Notes under the pieces: model-generated
Told to the model about the DNA's origin: nothing
Seen by the model: the letters and a program-made list of their open reading frames with translations, nothing else
The model's database searches: none
Part shown: positions 1 to 9,568 of the stretch, piece after piece
How positions within the stretch are numbered: the stretch's first letter is position 1
How the letters are laid out: each line of letters begins with the position of its first letter
Translations under genes and position numbers: made by a program
NCBI GenBank assembly: GCA_002408185.1
Contig: DHQV01000007.1
Location: forward strand, 27,431 to 46,735
Source of the DNA: Deltaproteobacteria bacterium UBA5329
GTDB lineage: Bacteria; Desulfobacterota; Syntrophorhabdia; Syntrophorhabdales; Syntrophorhabdaceae
Direction of reading: 5' to 3'
DNA length: 19,305 bases

Positions 1-2347
1 ACTTCTGTCCCTGGAAACCGAAGGCGGAAACTACCACCGCCGGAACTGCCTCATCGAGATCGGCATCATCGTCTATGATAATGGCATTCTTTCCTCCCAT
101 CTCACAGATCATCCGTTTGACGACCCCTTGGCCGGGCCGGACAATTGCCGCATTTTCTATGATCTTGAGGCCCGTCTGGGTGGACCCGGTAAAAGCGATG
201 GTCGTGATCGCCGGATGGTTGATCAGGTATTCCGCGATGACCTCGGCCCGGCCGGGGACGAAATTGAAAACGCCTGCAGGCAAACCGGCAGCCCGGAGGG
301 CGTCCACCAGGTTGCGGCCAATAGCCGGAGTAAGGGGGGAAGGTTTGTAGAGCACGCAATTTCCGGTCACGACCGCCGCCGCCACCATCCCGGTGGTAAT
401 GGCGAGAGGGAAATTCCAGGGAGCGATCACGGCAGCGATGCCCCGGGGTTCGTAGAGGTACTGGTTCGACTCGCCCGGAACGGAGGGAAGCGGGTGAGGC
501 CCGCCCAGTCGCACCATTTCCCGTGCGTAATACTCCAGGTAGTCAATGGCTTCAGCCACATCGGCCGAGGCCTCGCCCCACTGTTTGCCGATCTCCCATA
601 CCTGCCAGGCAGATAGCTCGTACCTGTGGTCTCTCATCCACCGGGCGGCGTCCTTCAGGTATTGGGCCCTCCGAGTGCCCGGTGTATCGCTCCAGCGTAC
701 GAATGCGGCCCTGGCGGCCGCTATGGCGTCGTCCACGTCGGCCAGTCCCGCCTGAAAGACACGGGCGACCACCTCTGACGGCTCGGCCGGGTTGAGGGAA
801 GGCACTGTGTCCCAGGTTGTCCTATCCTGCCCGTTGATGAAAAGAGGGCAGGGTCCTCCCAACTTTTGACGGACCGCGGTCACCGCCTCGGCCATGAGGC
901 GTCGCTCTTCATGCTTGCTGAAATCGGCGGGTGGTTGATTGGAGAAGAGGTTTGGGCCGGAAGGCAGAACGAGAGCGGTCCTGCCTTTTGCTGCCGCCTC
1001 TGCCGGATCGACAAGAAGGTGGACGACATCTTTCCTCTCGGCGAAGGCGAGGCGCAGGAAACTCTGATTGGCGCTGTTTTCGAGGAGACGGCGCACGAGA
1101 TAGGCCATCCCGGGCACGATCTGTCCGCAGGGGCAGTACAGCCGCACCCGGCCGGTTATCCGCGCGAGGACCCGCTGGATAGGTTCAGCCATCCCGTAGA
1201 GCATCTGAAACTCATAGCGACTGTCCGGTACGCCCAAAGATCTGGCCGTCTCCATCACGGCCGCGATGGAACGTATATTGTGGGATGCGCAGGCAAGATA
1301 GGAGGTAGGGTGGGAAAGTACACGTAGCGCATTGCGCTCGAAAGCGGCGTCAGTTTCGGACTTGTTCATGTACACCGGGATGTCCCAACCGTTCTGCCTG
1401 GCCCTCATCACCTCGTGGTCCCAATAGGCACCCTTCACGAGGCGGATGGAGACGGGAAGCCCCTGTTTTTCACTCCAGTCGAGAAGTTGCCGAAGATCGT
1501 TGTCCGTGTCGGGCAAATAGGCCTGTATGGCGACAGCGAGGTGGGAGCGGTCAGGATACCCGGCGCGCAGGCGCTTGAAGACCTCGAGCGACAGGTCTTT
1601 GTGCTGGTACGATTCCATGTCGATACAGAGAGAGCCGCCGCTTTCGAGCACCTTCTCGTAGACAGGCCGGATGCGCATCACCACGGCCTCGACGGAATTA
1701 TCGAAATCCACGGGCCTCGCCTGGGAATACAGGGACGTGGGCTTAAGGGAGATGCTGAACTTTGGATGTGATCCCCAGTCGAGATCATTTGTTTTTTCAG
1801 GAACGCCCAGCGGCGGCCATTCGCTCCCGGCCCGCGACAACACTTCCACAAGATCGATATAGAGGCGGCGGTACGCTTCCGCTTCAGCCCCGCTGAGGAC
1901 CGATTCCCCCAGGATATCGACGGAAAAGGTGCAGCCTTCCTGCCGTATTCGGGCCAGCGTTCGAACGGCCTCACGTGCATTCTCGCCTACCATGAATTGT
2001 TCGCCCAGCTTTCGCATCGTGTACCGAACTGTCTTAGCGAGCGCGAACCTGGTCAGCCAACCTCCCCGGGAGGCGTGACGCAACACCCATCGGAGCGAAG
2101 ATTGCAAACTATCGGATGAACCGAGATCATGGAGATGGTCGACAAGCATCGAGGATGTGGCAAGGGAAGGAAAGACATCGACGAAGCGAAAGACGCCGGT
2201 GCGAAGCTCTTCGTGCCTGAGCAGCCAATCCATTATCCTGCCAACCCAGCGCGATCTTTGAAAAAGGGATGGTTTCTCGCCCTCGAGCAACTCATAGAGC
2301 TCTTTCCCTCTTTCAATGATCCGTGTGTTCAGTTCAGGACTGTCCAT
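1..2347 (-). CDS. putA: Bifunctional proline dehydrogenase / delta-1-pyrroline-5-carboxylate dehydrogenase, 3' end cut by window edge
   Basis: Oxidises proline to P5C with FAD, then glutamate semialdehyde to glutamate with NAD+. The open frame from the ATG at 2345-2347 gives 782 codons without a stop. The proline dehydrogenase half shows YQHKDLSLEVF (about residue 245), RLVKGAYWDHE (302-312), EFQMLYGMAEP (379-389) and YLVRRLLEN (about 415). The aldehyde dehydrogenase half shows APWNFPLAI (about 640), YKPSPLTP (about 667), FTGSTQTG (about 717) and CEMGGKNA (about 748). The frame leaves the window after FGFQGQK; the next codon starts with T, as expected for the catalytic Cys of QKCSA. The N-terminus goes almost directly into the PRODH region, so this is the short PutA type without a DNA-binding domain. 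The start was chosen because an ATG 6 bases further upstream hits a stop within 11 codons, and AGGTG lies 5 bases before this one. It begins 14 bases after sdhB. Confidence 0.95.
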   Translation of the reverse strand, partial: MDSPELNTRIIERGKELYELLEGEKPSLFQRSRWVGRIMDWLLRHEELRTGVFRFVDVFPSLATSSMLVDHLHDLGSSDSLQSSLRWVLRHASRGGWLTRFALAKTVRYTMRKLGEQFMVGENAREAVRTLARIRQEGCTFSVDILGESVLSGAEAEAYRRLYIDLVEVLSRAGSEWPPLGVPEKTNDLDWGSHPKFSISLKPTSLYSQARPVDFDNSVEAVVMRIRPVYEKVLESGGSLCIDMESYQHKDLSLEVFKRLRAGYPDRSHLAVAIQAYLPDTDNDLRQLLDWSEKQGLPVSIRLVKGAYWDHEVMRARQNGWDIPVYMNKSETDAAFERNALRVLSHPTSYLACASHNIRSIAAVMETARSLGVPDSRYEFQMLYGMAEPIQRVLARITGRVRLYCPCGQIVPGMAYLVRRLLENSANQSFLRLAFAERKDVVHLLVDPAEAAAKGRTALVLPSGPNLFSNQPPADFSKHEERRLMAEAVTAVRQKLGGPCPLFINGQDRTTWDTVPSLNPAEPSEVVARVFQAGLADVDDAIAAARAAFVRWSDTPGTRRAQYLKDAARWMRDHRYELSAWQVWEIGKQWGEASADVAEAIDYLEYYAREMVRLGGPHPLPSVPGESNQYLYEPRGIAAVIAPWNFPLAITTGMVAAAVVTGNCVLYKPSPLTPAIGRNLVDALRAAGLPAGVFNFVPGRAEVIAEYLINHPAITTIAFTGSTQTGLKIIENAAIVRPGQGVVKRMICEMGGKNAIIIDDDADLDEAVPAVVVSAFGFQGQK

Positions 2348-2361
2348 CGGCACCTGTTCAT

Positions 2362-3072
2362 TCAAGTTCCCTTCTTTGCCTCATGGATCCTCCGCTTGAT
2401 CTGGCCGATCGACTTCGTAACAGGGATCTGCTTGGGGCAGACTTCCGTACATTTCCACAAGGTCTGGCAACCCCAGGCGCCCTGTTTCCGGTCGAGGACC
2501 GGGACACGCTCGACAAAACCCTGGTCCCTTGAGTCGAAGAGATAGCGAAAGGCCCGGACAAGAGCGGCAGGCCCCACGTAATCCGCGGTTTCCGGGTTCT
2601 GGTTTACCGGGCACGATGCGGTGCAGCAGGCGCAGAGGATGCAGCGCACTGCACTTTCCAGCAGGCGAACCTCATCCGGGGACTGCCGGCGTTCATCATC
2701 AGGCGGTGGCGACGCGGAGATAAGGTATGGTTTAATGGAACGGTATCTTTCAAAGAAGGGCGTGAGGTCGACGATGAGGTCCTTGATCACCCTGAATACG
2801 GGCAGGGGCTCGATGAGGGCCTCCGGACCGAGTGATCCGACGAGCCTTTGACAGGGCAGGCCGCATATCCCGTCGATCCGCATGCCATCCGAACCACAGA
2901 CGCCATGGCCGCAGGACATACGGAAGGCGAGAGTGGAGTCCTGCTCCCACCTGATACGATTGAGACAATCAAGAAGCCGGTCTGTGGGCCCGGCGTTTAC
3001 CGCATAGACTTTATAGTATGGTTCTTCATCCTTTTCCGGATCGAAGCGAAAAACCTTCAACCGTATAGCCAC
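2362..3072 (-). CDS. sdhB: Succinate dehydrogenase / fumarate reductase iron-sulfur subunit
   Basis: Electron-transfer subunit (236 residues, normal for the family) that passes electrons between the flavin of SdhA and a quinone site or other partner. The 2Fe-2S ligands are C54, C59, D62 and C74. The Asp in third place is as in E. coli SdhB, where FrdB has Cys, which favours an SdhB-type reading. C144, C147, C150 and C212 fit the 4Fe-4S cluster, and C154, C202 and C208 the 3Fe-4S cluster, with the same spacing as in E. coli SdhB. It starts at a GTG (3070-3072) preceded by GGGAGG. It lies 16 bases after sdhA and 14 before putA, so all are probably co-transcribed. No cytochrome b or hydrophobic anchor gene adjoins it, so the physiological electron acceptor cannot be read from the window. 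Confidence 0.95.
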   Translation of the reverse strand: MAIRLKVFRFDPEKDEEPYYKVYAVNAGPTDRLLDCLNRIRWEQDSTLAFRMSCGHGVCGSDGMRIDGICGLPCQRLVGSLGPEALIEPLPVFRVIKDLIVDLTPFFERYRSIKPYLISASPPPDDERRQSPDEVRLLESAVRCILCACCTASCPVNQNPETADYVGPAALVRAFRYLFDSRDQGFVERVPVLDRKQGAWGCQTLWKCTEVCPKQIPVTKSIGQIKRRIHEAKKGT

Positions 3073-3088
3073 GGACCACCTCCCGCGA

Positions 3089-4813
3089 TCAGTATGCTCT
3101 CACCTGAGGTTGAAACCTGGTTATCGCCACCGGTTTATACTCTATCCGCGGCCCACCTGGTGCGTCGAATATAAGAGTGTGCCTCAGATAGTTCCGGTCA
3201 TCTCTTTCAGGGAAATCCTCCCGAAAGTGGGCGCCCCGGCTTTCTTTTCGGTTACGTGCGCTCACAAGGATCACTTCGCAAAGGTCAAGCTGATGGCCGA
3301 GTTCGATCGTTTCCATGAGATCGTAATTGAACGATTTCCCCTTATTCGTGACCGCCACACGGGAAAACCTCTCCTTGAGTGCCAAAATAGCATCGATCCC
3401 CTGTTTCAGGCTTTCTTCCGTGCGAAAGACGGAACCATGGTCTGTCATAATGGCCTGCATGTCCTGTCGTATCAGATGGGACCGCTCCACCCCGTCATGG
3501 CCCATCAACGCGGCGAGTCTCTCTTTGACCGCTTCCACCGGGTCGGGACGCGATGCGGGCACCTCGATCCCCTGTACGTCCTCCTTCATCACCCTCCCGG
3601 CGCGCCTTCCGAAGACGAGAAGGTCGAGAAGTGAGTTGCACCCGAGCCGGTTTGCACCGTGGACGGATACACATGCACATTCACCCGCAGCAAAGAGCCC
3701 GGGCACGACTCGCCCCTTCTCGTCGGCGAGGACCCTGCCGTCTGTATCCGTGGGGATCCCACCCATCAGGTAGTGGCAGGTGGGTGCCACGGGAATAGGC
3801 TGGGAGACGGCATCGATCCCGAGGTAGATCCGTGCGAAAGAAGTGATCTCCCACAGCTTCTCGGTGATCTTCCGCTCTCCCAGGTGGGTGAGGTCGAGGT
3901 GGACGTATGCCTTTCCCCCGATGCCACGCCCGGCGCGGATCTCCGTCAATATCGCCCTGGATACGACGTCGCGGGCCGCAAGGTCTTTGATCGCCGGTGC
4001 GTAACGTTCCATGAAGGGTTCCCCTGCATCGTTGCGCAGGATCCCCCCTTCACCCCGGGCGGCCTCGCTGACGAGAATACCGAGGGGGAAGAGGCCTGTC
4101 GGGTGAAACTGCACGAATTCCATGTCCTCGAGCGGGATGCCTTCCCGGTAAACGAGGCTCAAGGCTTCGCCGGTCGTGGCAAAGCCGTTAGACGTCGTTC
4201 TATAGATCTTGCCGCACCCGCCTGTGGCGAGTATCACCGCCTTCGCCCGCAGAAGGTCCAACTCACCGGTGGCAAGGTTGTACGTCACGACCCCCGTACA
4301 CCGCCCCTCGTCGAAAACGAGCGAGAGGACGTAATATTCCGCATAGAATTTCACGTTCTGCCGCATAGCCTGATCGTAAAGTGTATCGAGGACCACCCTC
4401 CCGGTGTGATCGGCCGCGTGGCAGGCCCGCCTGACGGGTGCCTTACCGTACTGTCGGGTGTGGCCTCCGAAGTTCCTCTGGGCTATCCTGCCGTCCGGGT
4501 TGCGGCTGAAGGGAACCCCCATATGTTCTAGTTCAAAGATCGCCCTCGGCGCGTCCCTTACCATGATCTCGATGGCATCCTGGTCCCCCAGGTAATCGCC
4601 GCCCTTGACCGTGTCAAAGAGATGCCATTCCCACCGGTCTTCTTCTTCATTGCCGAGGGCGGCGGTGATCCCTCCCTGGGCTGCCCCTGAATGGGAACGC
4701 GTGGGTAAAACCTTGGATACTACAGCAACCCCCGCTGTTTCTGTAGCTTCCACGGCGGCCCTGAGGCCCGCAAGCCCCGAGCCGACGATCACTGCGTCAT
4801 GGTCAAGGATCAT
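3089..4813 (-). CDS. sdhA: Succinate dehydrogenase / fumarate reductase flavoprotein subunit
   Basis: Catalytic flavoprotein interconverting succinate and fumarate; 574 residues, close to E. coli SdhA (588). The N-terminal dinucleotide fold is VIVGSGLAGLRAA. TRSHSGAAQGG contains H41, the equivalent of the His that carries covalent FAD. Substrate-site residues are all in place: HPTG with H237, RDVVSRAI with R281, TCHYLMGG with H347, and GANRLGCNSLLDL with R389. The ATG at 4811-4813 has GGAGG 8 bases upstream. It follows fumC by 30 bases and precedes sdhB by 16. Sequence alone cannot decide between net succinate oxidation and fumarate reduction; the linkage to fumarase and PutA and the Asp ligand in SdhB favour oxidation. 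Confidence 0.96.
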   Translation of the reverse strand: MILDHDAVIVGSGLAGLRAAVEATETAGVAVVSKVLPTRSHSGAAQGGITAALGNEEEDRWEWHLFDTVKGGDYLGDQDAIEIMVRDAPRAIFELEHMGVPFSRNPDGRIAQRNFGGHTRQYGKAPVRRACHAADHTGRVVLDTLYDQAMRQNVKFYAEYYVLSLVFDEGRCTGVVTYNLATGELDLLRAKAVILATGGCGKIYRTTSNGFATTGEALSLVYREGIPLEDMEFVQFHPTGLFPLGILVSEAARGEGGILRNDAGEPFMERYAPAIKDLAARDVVSRAILTEIRAGRGIGGKAYVHLDLTHLGERKITEKLWEITSFARIYLGIDAVSQPIPVAPTCHYLMGGIPTDTDGRVLADEKGRVVPGLFAAGECACVSVHGANRLGCNSLLDLLVFGRRAGRVMKEDVQGIEVPASRPDPVEAVKERLAALMGHDGVERSHLIRQDMQAIMTDHGSVFRTEESLKQGIDAILALKERFSRVAVTNKGKSFNYDLMETIELGHQLDLCEVILVSARNRKESRGAHFREDFPERDDRNYLRHTLIFDAPGGPRIEYKPVAITRFQPQVRAY

Positions 4814-4843
4814 GTGACGAATACCTCCGACAATAAAACCGCA

Positions 4844-6265
4844 TCATCCATCCGGGTCCACCATCTTGCCAGGATCGACTATGCGATCGAACTCATCGGC
4901 CGAAATATAGCCGAGCTTCAGAGCTGCTTCTTTAAGCGTAAGGCCCTCCCCGGCAGCCAGGTGAGCGACCTTTGCGGCCCTATCGTAACCGATGCTCGGC
5001 ACAAGGGCTGTGACGAGCATGAGCGAGCGGTTCACGTATTCGTCTATCCGCTTCCTGTTTGGCTTCATACCGGCAACCAGGAATTCCGTAAATGAACTGC
5101 AGGCGTCGGAGATAAGACGGATAGACTGGATGACGTTGAAGGCTATGAGCGGCTTATAGACATTCATCTCCAGATAACCGCCGGCACCGGCGATGGCCAC
5201 TGCCGCGTCGTACCCCATCACCTGCACAGCGACCATGGTCATAGCCTCGCATTGGGTCGGGTTTACCTTGCCGGGCATGATCGAGGACCCGGGTTCGTTG
5301 GCGGGAAGGATCAACTCGTGAAGGCCCGAGTCGGGCCCCGAGGCGAGGAGCCGGATATCGTTGGCTATCTTGAAAAGGGAGACAGCCATGGTCTTCAGGG
5401 CACCGCTCACCATGACCATGGCATCGTGGGCACCTTGCACGGCAAACCTGTTCGGAGCTGCCGTCACCGGGAGGTGCGTGATCTCGGCAATGTGGCGCAC
5501 CGCCAATTCCCCGAATCTCTTTTCAGCGGTCAGGCCGGTACCCACTGCCGTACCGCCGATGGCGAGCCGATAGAGGCCGGGAAGCACTGCTTCGAGTCTC
5601 GTGAGATCGTCATCGACCATGGCGGCGTAACCGGAAAACTCCTGGCCCAGGGTGAGTGGCACCGCATCCATCAGGTGGGTCCTTCCGATCTTCGTGATGT
5701 TGGCCCACGCCTTCGTCTTTTCATCGAGGCCGTCCCGCAGTTTCTCCACCATCGGCACGAGATGGTCCCGAATAGCGAGAGAGGCGGCGACATTCATAGC
5801 TGTGGGAAAGACGTCATTTGTCGACTGCGACATGTTGACATGGTCATTGGGATGGACCGGAGTTTTGGTCCCCACGGTCCCGTCCAAGATTTGGATGGCC
5901 CGGTTCGCAAGGACCTCGTTGACGTTCATGTTCAACTGGGTGCCGCTGCCGCTGCCCCAGACAGGCAAGGGGAAATGACTGTCCAGTTTGCCAACGACGG
6001 CTTCTTCGGCAGCCAGGAGGATAGCTTTCGACCTTCCTTCATCGAGCTTTCCGAGGTCCCGATTGGCTTTGGCCGCAGCCTGTTTCACGATGACGATGGC
6101 CCTGGTAAGCTCTGCAGGGTTCAGGTCCTCGCCGATCCTGAAGTGCACGAGGGCCCGCTGCGTGCCAGCACCCCAGAGGCGGTCGGCCTTGACCCACACC
6201 TTCCCCATACTGTCGCTTTCCAGTCTCAGGCCATTCCTTACGGTTCCGTCAGGTTCATCGAACAT
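4844..6265 (-). CDS. fumC: Class II (iron-independent) fumarate hydratase
   Basis: Reversible hydration of fumarate to L-malate. The 473 residues match the class II length. SGSGTQLNMNVNEV (105-118), HPNDHVNMSQSTND (138-151), GRTHLMDA with H197, and the superfamily signature GSSIMPGKVNP (326-336) with the catalytic Ser are all present. The N-terminal DSMGKVWVKADRLWGAGTQR and the C-terminal LGYISADEFDRIVDP-like tail resemble fumarase rather than aspartase. The ATG at 6263-6265 has AGGAAGG upstream. It is the first gene of the fumC-sdhA-sdhB-putA unit. The 102-base gap behind it (6266-6367) contains an AT-rich stretch (6336-6352) that could hold the promoter, but no convincing -35/-10 pair was found there, so readthrough from the efflux operon remains possible. 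Confidence 0.95.
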   Translation of the reverse strand: MFDEPDGTVRNGLRLESDSMGKVWVKADRLWGAGTQRALVHFRIGEDLNPAELTRAIVIVKQAAAKANRDLGKLDEGRSKAILLAAEEAVVGKLDSHFPLPVWGSGSGTQLNMNVNEVLANRAIQILDGTVGTKTPVHPNDHVNMSQSTNDVFPTAMNVAASLAIRDHLVPMVEKLRDGLDEKTKAWANITKIGRTHLMDAVPLTLGQEFSGYAAMVDDDLTRLEAVLPGLYRLAIGGTAVGTGLTAEKRFGELAVRHIAEITHLPVTAAPNRFAVQGAHDAMVMVSGALKTMAVSLFKIANDIRLLASGPDSGLHELILPANEPGSSIMPGKVNPTQCEAMTMVAVQVMGYDAAVAIAGAGGYLEMNVYKPLIAFNVIQSIRLISDACSSFTEFLVAGMKPNRKRIDEYVNRSLMLVTALVPSIGYDRAAKVAHLAAGEGLTLKEAALKLGYISADEFDRIVDPGKMVDPDG

Positions 6266-6367
6266 GGCTTTCGGACCTTCCTGTCAAATTGTCTGTACTG
6301 CCGAAACGCGACCCAAGAGAAGACTTTTCTTGCGTCTAAAATTAATATAATACATCATCGAGATATT

Positions 6368-9300
6368 TCAGATAAGAAGGGACGCCTTCTCGTTTTCATG
6401 TCGTTTCAGGAGAAAATAGAGGACCGGGACCATCGTCCGGGAAAGAAAAGTTGCCGCGACCTCACCTGACATGAGAGAAATCGCCATTCCCTGAAAGATA
6501 GGATCGAAAAGTATGACCGAGGACCCTACCACAACGGCGGCGGCTGTCAAGAGCATGGGCCGGAAACGAACGATCCCAGCTTCGACAACAGCTTCCTCGA
6601 GCGGTATTCCCTCAGCTAACTTTAAGTCTATGAAATCAACCAGGATGATCGAATTCCTCACGACGATGCCGGCCCCCGCGATAAAGCCTATCATGGATGT
6701 TGCAGTGAAGAAGGCTCCCATAATAGCGTGCCCCGGTATTATGCCGATAAGAGAAAGCGGTATGGGCGCCATTATGACGAGCGGTATCGTAAAAGACCTG
6801 AACCATGCGACAACCATCACGTAGATCAGGATGAGGACCGCGGCAAACGCTATCCCCAGGTCGCGGAAAACCTCGTATGTGATGTGCCATTCACCATCCC
6901 ATTTCATGGAATACGTGGTTTCGAGCCACGGTTGTACGGCCGAGTACTGTTTGAGAGGGTAGCCTTCCGGGAGCTTGAGGTTGCTGATCTCCCGCGACAT
7001 TTTGAGGATGGGATATACAGGGCTTTCCTCGGTCCCGGCGACATCCCCGATAACGTAGACGACCCGCTTGAGATTCTTCCTGTATATCGTCTTGTCGATG
7101 ACGCCTTCTCTCCGGGTGACAAGCTCCGATAACGGGACCATGCCGGAGGAGCCCGCAACAGGTATTCCGGCAAGGGCGAAGACCCCGGCGCGCTCCGGCA
7201 GTGATGCACGCAGGAACAATTCTACCGGCTCCTTTTCTTTTTCGAAATGGGCAAGCCCTGCTGTCATTCCAGAAAGGATCATTTGCACTGTCTGTGAAGC
7301 TGCCTCTGCCGTAATGCCGTTTTGGGCTGCCTTGTCTTTCTCGACATCGAAGACGATCTTTTTCTGGTCCGATTCGACATACCAGTCGACATCGACCACA
7401 CCCGCAGTTTTCTGAAAGATCTCCTTGATGTCCCCGGCTATTTCCCGCTGCCGGGAGAGGTCGGGGCCGTATATCTCGGCGACAAGGGTGCTCAAAACGG
7501 GTGGGCCCGGCGGTATCTCAACTATCTTGGCCCGCGCGTGATACCTGTCGGCGATATCCTTGATGGGCTGCCGTATCCGTGTCGCGATAGCGTGGCTTTG
7601 GGCTGAGCGCGCATCTTTTCCAGCGAAATTTACCTGTATATCCGCCATATTGCTGCCTGACCGCAAAAAGTAATGCCTGACAAGCCCGTTGAAATTGAAG
7701 GGGGAGGATGTCCCGATGTATGACTGGAAATTATCGACCTCGGATACGGTCTTCAAATATTCCCCGATCTCGCGTGTCAGCGCCGCCGTTTCTTCAAGAG
7801 GTGCGCCTTCATCCATGTCTATGACAACCTGGAGCTCGCTCTTGTTGTCAAAAGGGAGCATCTTGACCGTCGTCAGTTTGAACACGATAAATAAAAAGGA
7901 AACAACAAGGAGGCCTGCGGTAAAGCAGAAAAAGATCAACCGCTTTCTTTTTTCCTCGAGGAGCCTGCGCAGGTTCCTTTCATACATGGTGTTTAATTTT
8001 CCTATCAGGCCCTTGTCTTCCGCCGCGGCGACACTGGCTTTTTTGGTCTTTCTCAGCACGATATAGCTCAGCCATGGGCTGATGATAAAGGCAATAAAAA
8101 GAGAGATCATCATCGCTGCCGATGCACCGACCGGTATGGGCCGCATATACGGTCCCATGAGTCCCGACACGAAGGCCATTGGGAGGAGGGCGGCGATGAC
8201 GGTAAAGGTCGCAAGGATAGTCGGTTGTCCCACCTCTTCCACGGCCTCTATCGCCGTTTCGATATCAGCCGTAGCCATCCTGAAATGGCGGTGTATATTT
8301 TCGACTACGACAATAGCGTCGTCGACGAGGATGCCTATCGAAAATATGAGCGCAAAAAGGGTCACGCGATTTAGCGTATACCCGTAGACATATGTGACGA
8401 ATATCGTTAGCGCAAGGGTAACGGGAACGGCTACCGCGACTATGATGGATTCCCTCCACCCCAATGCAAGGGCTATGAGCAAGGTCACGGAGAAGGCCGC
8501 GATGAACATGTGTTTCAAGAGTTCGTTGGACTTCTCCTTTGCGGTCTCGCCATAATTGCGTGTATTTGTTACCTCGACATCCGAAGGTATTACCCCGCCC
8601 TTCAAGGCGTCAATTTTACGGAATGCGTTTTCGGCAATATGGGTTGCATTGGTCCCTTTCTTCTTCGCTATGGATATCGTGACGGCTTCGTACTGGCTGG
8701 CATCGGGTGTTCTCGATGCAGGCCCGAAACCCATGAACACGTAATTTGCCGCCTCTTCCGGACGGTCAGATATCTTTGCCACATTGCGAAGATAGACCGG
8801 CTTCCCGTCATGTGTTCCCACAACGACATTTCCAACGTCGTCCGCGTTTTTCAGGAAGCTGCCCGTTTCGACGATGTATTCACGATCGAAGGATGGGAAT
8901 TTCCCGGAAGGGACCAGAAAATTGGCCTTTTTAAGGGACACCGCTATCTGGTGGGGAGATATGCCGTAGGCCCTTAACTGCACAGGGTCCATATCTATGC
9001 GTATCTGCCGCTTTTGTCCTCCTGTAATGTGGAATTCGGCTATGTCCTTGTCTTTTTTGAGTTCTTCGCATATTTCGAAGGCGACGCGCCTGAGTTGGTA
9101 CCCTCCATATATTTTACTCCACAATGTGAATGACAGGATAGGGACATCGTCTATCGACCGCGGTTTGACAAAAGGCTGAGAGATGCCAAGGGGGATCTTG
9201 TCGTAGTTCGACATGAGTTTCGTGTAGACGTCGACCAGACTCTTTTCCATGTCCGAGTCTACCTTGAACCGAATAATGGCCATGCCCGATCCCGGGTGCG

Positions 9301-9568
9301 ACATGGTATAGATGTATTCGACGCCGCTTATTTCCCAGAGAAACTTCGACATGGGCTTGCTCACCCTTTCGTCGACCTCCTGGGACGACGCCCCCGGATA
9401 CGACACAAAGACATCGATCATTGGAACGAGGATCTGCGGTTCCTCCTCCCGCGGGGTTACGATAATTGCATAGGTCCCGAGCAGTATGGAGGCGATGACA
9501 ATGAGGGGGGTAAGCTTCGACTGGATGAACATGCGCGCGATCTTGCCGGAGATCCCTGGCTTTTGCAC
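6368..9568 (-). CDS. RND-family efflux pump, inner membrane permease (system 1)
   Basis: Proton-driven inner membrane pump of a tripartite efflux complex, 1066 residues (family norm about 1000-1080). The first membrane segment (about 18-36) is followed by TPREEEPQI and SYPGASSQEVDERV. The fourth transmembrane helix carries GILVDDAIVVVENIHRHF with D416 and D417, the proton-relay pair. At the place of AcrB Lys940, helix 10/11 has Arg: AGAGIVVRNSIILVDF (R971). Start is GTG at 9566-9568 with GGGGGAG about 6 bases upstream. It is the last gene of a tolC-adaptor-pump operon, 64 bases after the adaptor. The REEEP-type N-terminus sets it apart from the classic AcrB-like pump of system 2. The substrate is unknown and metal efflux is not supported specifically. 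Confidence 0.93.
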   Translation of the reverse strand: MQKPGISGKIARMFIQSKLTPLIVIASILLGTYAIIVTPREEEPQILVPMIDVFVSYPGASSQEVDERVSKPMSKFLWEISGVEYIYTMSHPGSGMAIIRFKVDSDMEKSLVDVYTKLMSNYDKIPLGISQPFVKPRSIDDVPILSFTLWSKIYGGYQLRRVAFEICEELKKDKDIAEFHITGGQKRQIRIDMDPVQLRAYGISPHQIAVSLKKANFLVPSGKFPSFDREYIVETGSFLKNADDVGNVVVGTHDGKPVYLRNVAKISDRPEEAANYVFMGFGPASRTPDASQYEAVTISIAKKKGTNATHIAENAFRKIDALKGGVIPSDVEVTNTRNYGETAKEKSNELLKHMFIAAFSVTLLIALALGWRESIIVAVAVPVTLALTIFVTYVYGYTLNRVTLFALIFSIGILVDDAIVVVENIHRHFRMATADIETAIEAVEEVGQPTILATFTVIAALLPMAFVSGLMGPYMRPIPVGASAAMMISLFIAFIISPWLSYIVLRKTKKASVAAAEDKGLIGKLNTMYERNLRRLLEEKRKRLIFFCFTAGLLVVSFLFIVFKLTTVKMLPFDNKSELQVVIDMDEGAPLEETAALTREIGEYLKTVSEVDNFQSYIGTSSPFNFNGLVRHYFLRSGSNMADIQVNFAGKDARSAQSHAIATRIRQPIKDIADRYHARAKIVEIPPGPPVLSTLVAEIYGPDLSRQREIAGDIKEIFQKTAGVVDVDWYVESDQKKIVFDVEKDKAAQNGITAEAASQTVQMILSGMTAGLAHFEKEKEPVELFLRASLPERAGVFALAGIPVAGSSGMVPLSELVTRREGVIDKTIYRKNLKRVVYVIGDVAGTEESPVYPILKMSREISNLKLPEGYPLKQYSAVQPWLETTYSMKWDGEWHITYEVFRDLGIAFAAVLILIYVMVVAWFRSFTIPLVIMAPIPLSLIGIIPGHAIMGAFFTATSMIGFIAGAGIVVRNSIILVDFIDLKLAEGIPLEEAVVEAGIVRFRPMLLTAAAVVVGSSVILFDPIFQGMAISLMSGEVAATFLSRTMVPVLYFLLKRHENEKASLLI

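Noticed and set aside
1..2347. putA as a broken gene or pseudogene
   Set aside because: The frame is fully open; it is only cut by the window edge.
3659..4531. Plus-strand open frame of 290 codons opposite sdhA
   Set aside because: Antisense shadow of sdhA without any motif.
6375..6390. AGAAGG-GACG-CCTTCT hairpin at the end of the RND pump gene as terminator
   Set aside because: No T-tract follows in the direction of transcription and the hairpin lies within the coding sequence.
5252..6469. Long plus-strand open frame (405 codons) opposite fumC
   Set aside because: It is antisense to a well-supported fumarase gene, has low-complexity His/Arg/Gly-rich composition and no family motifs; high-GC genes often leave such open antisense frames.
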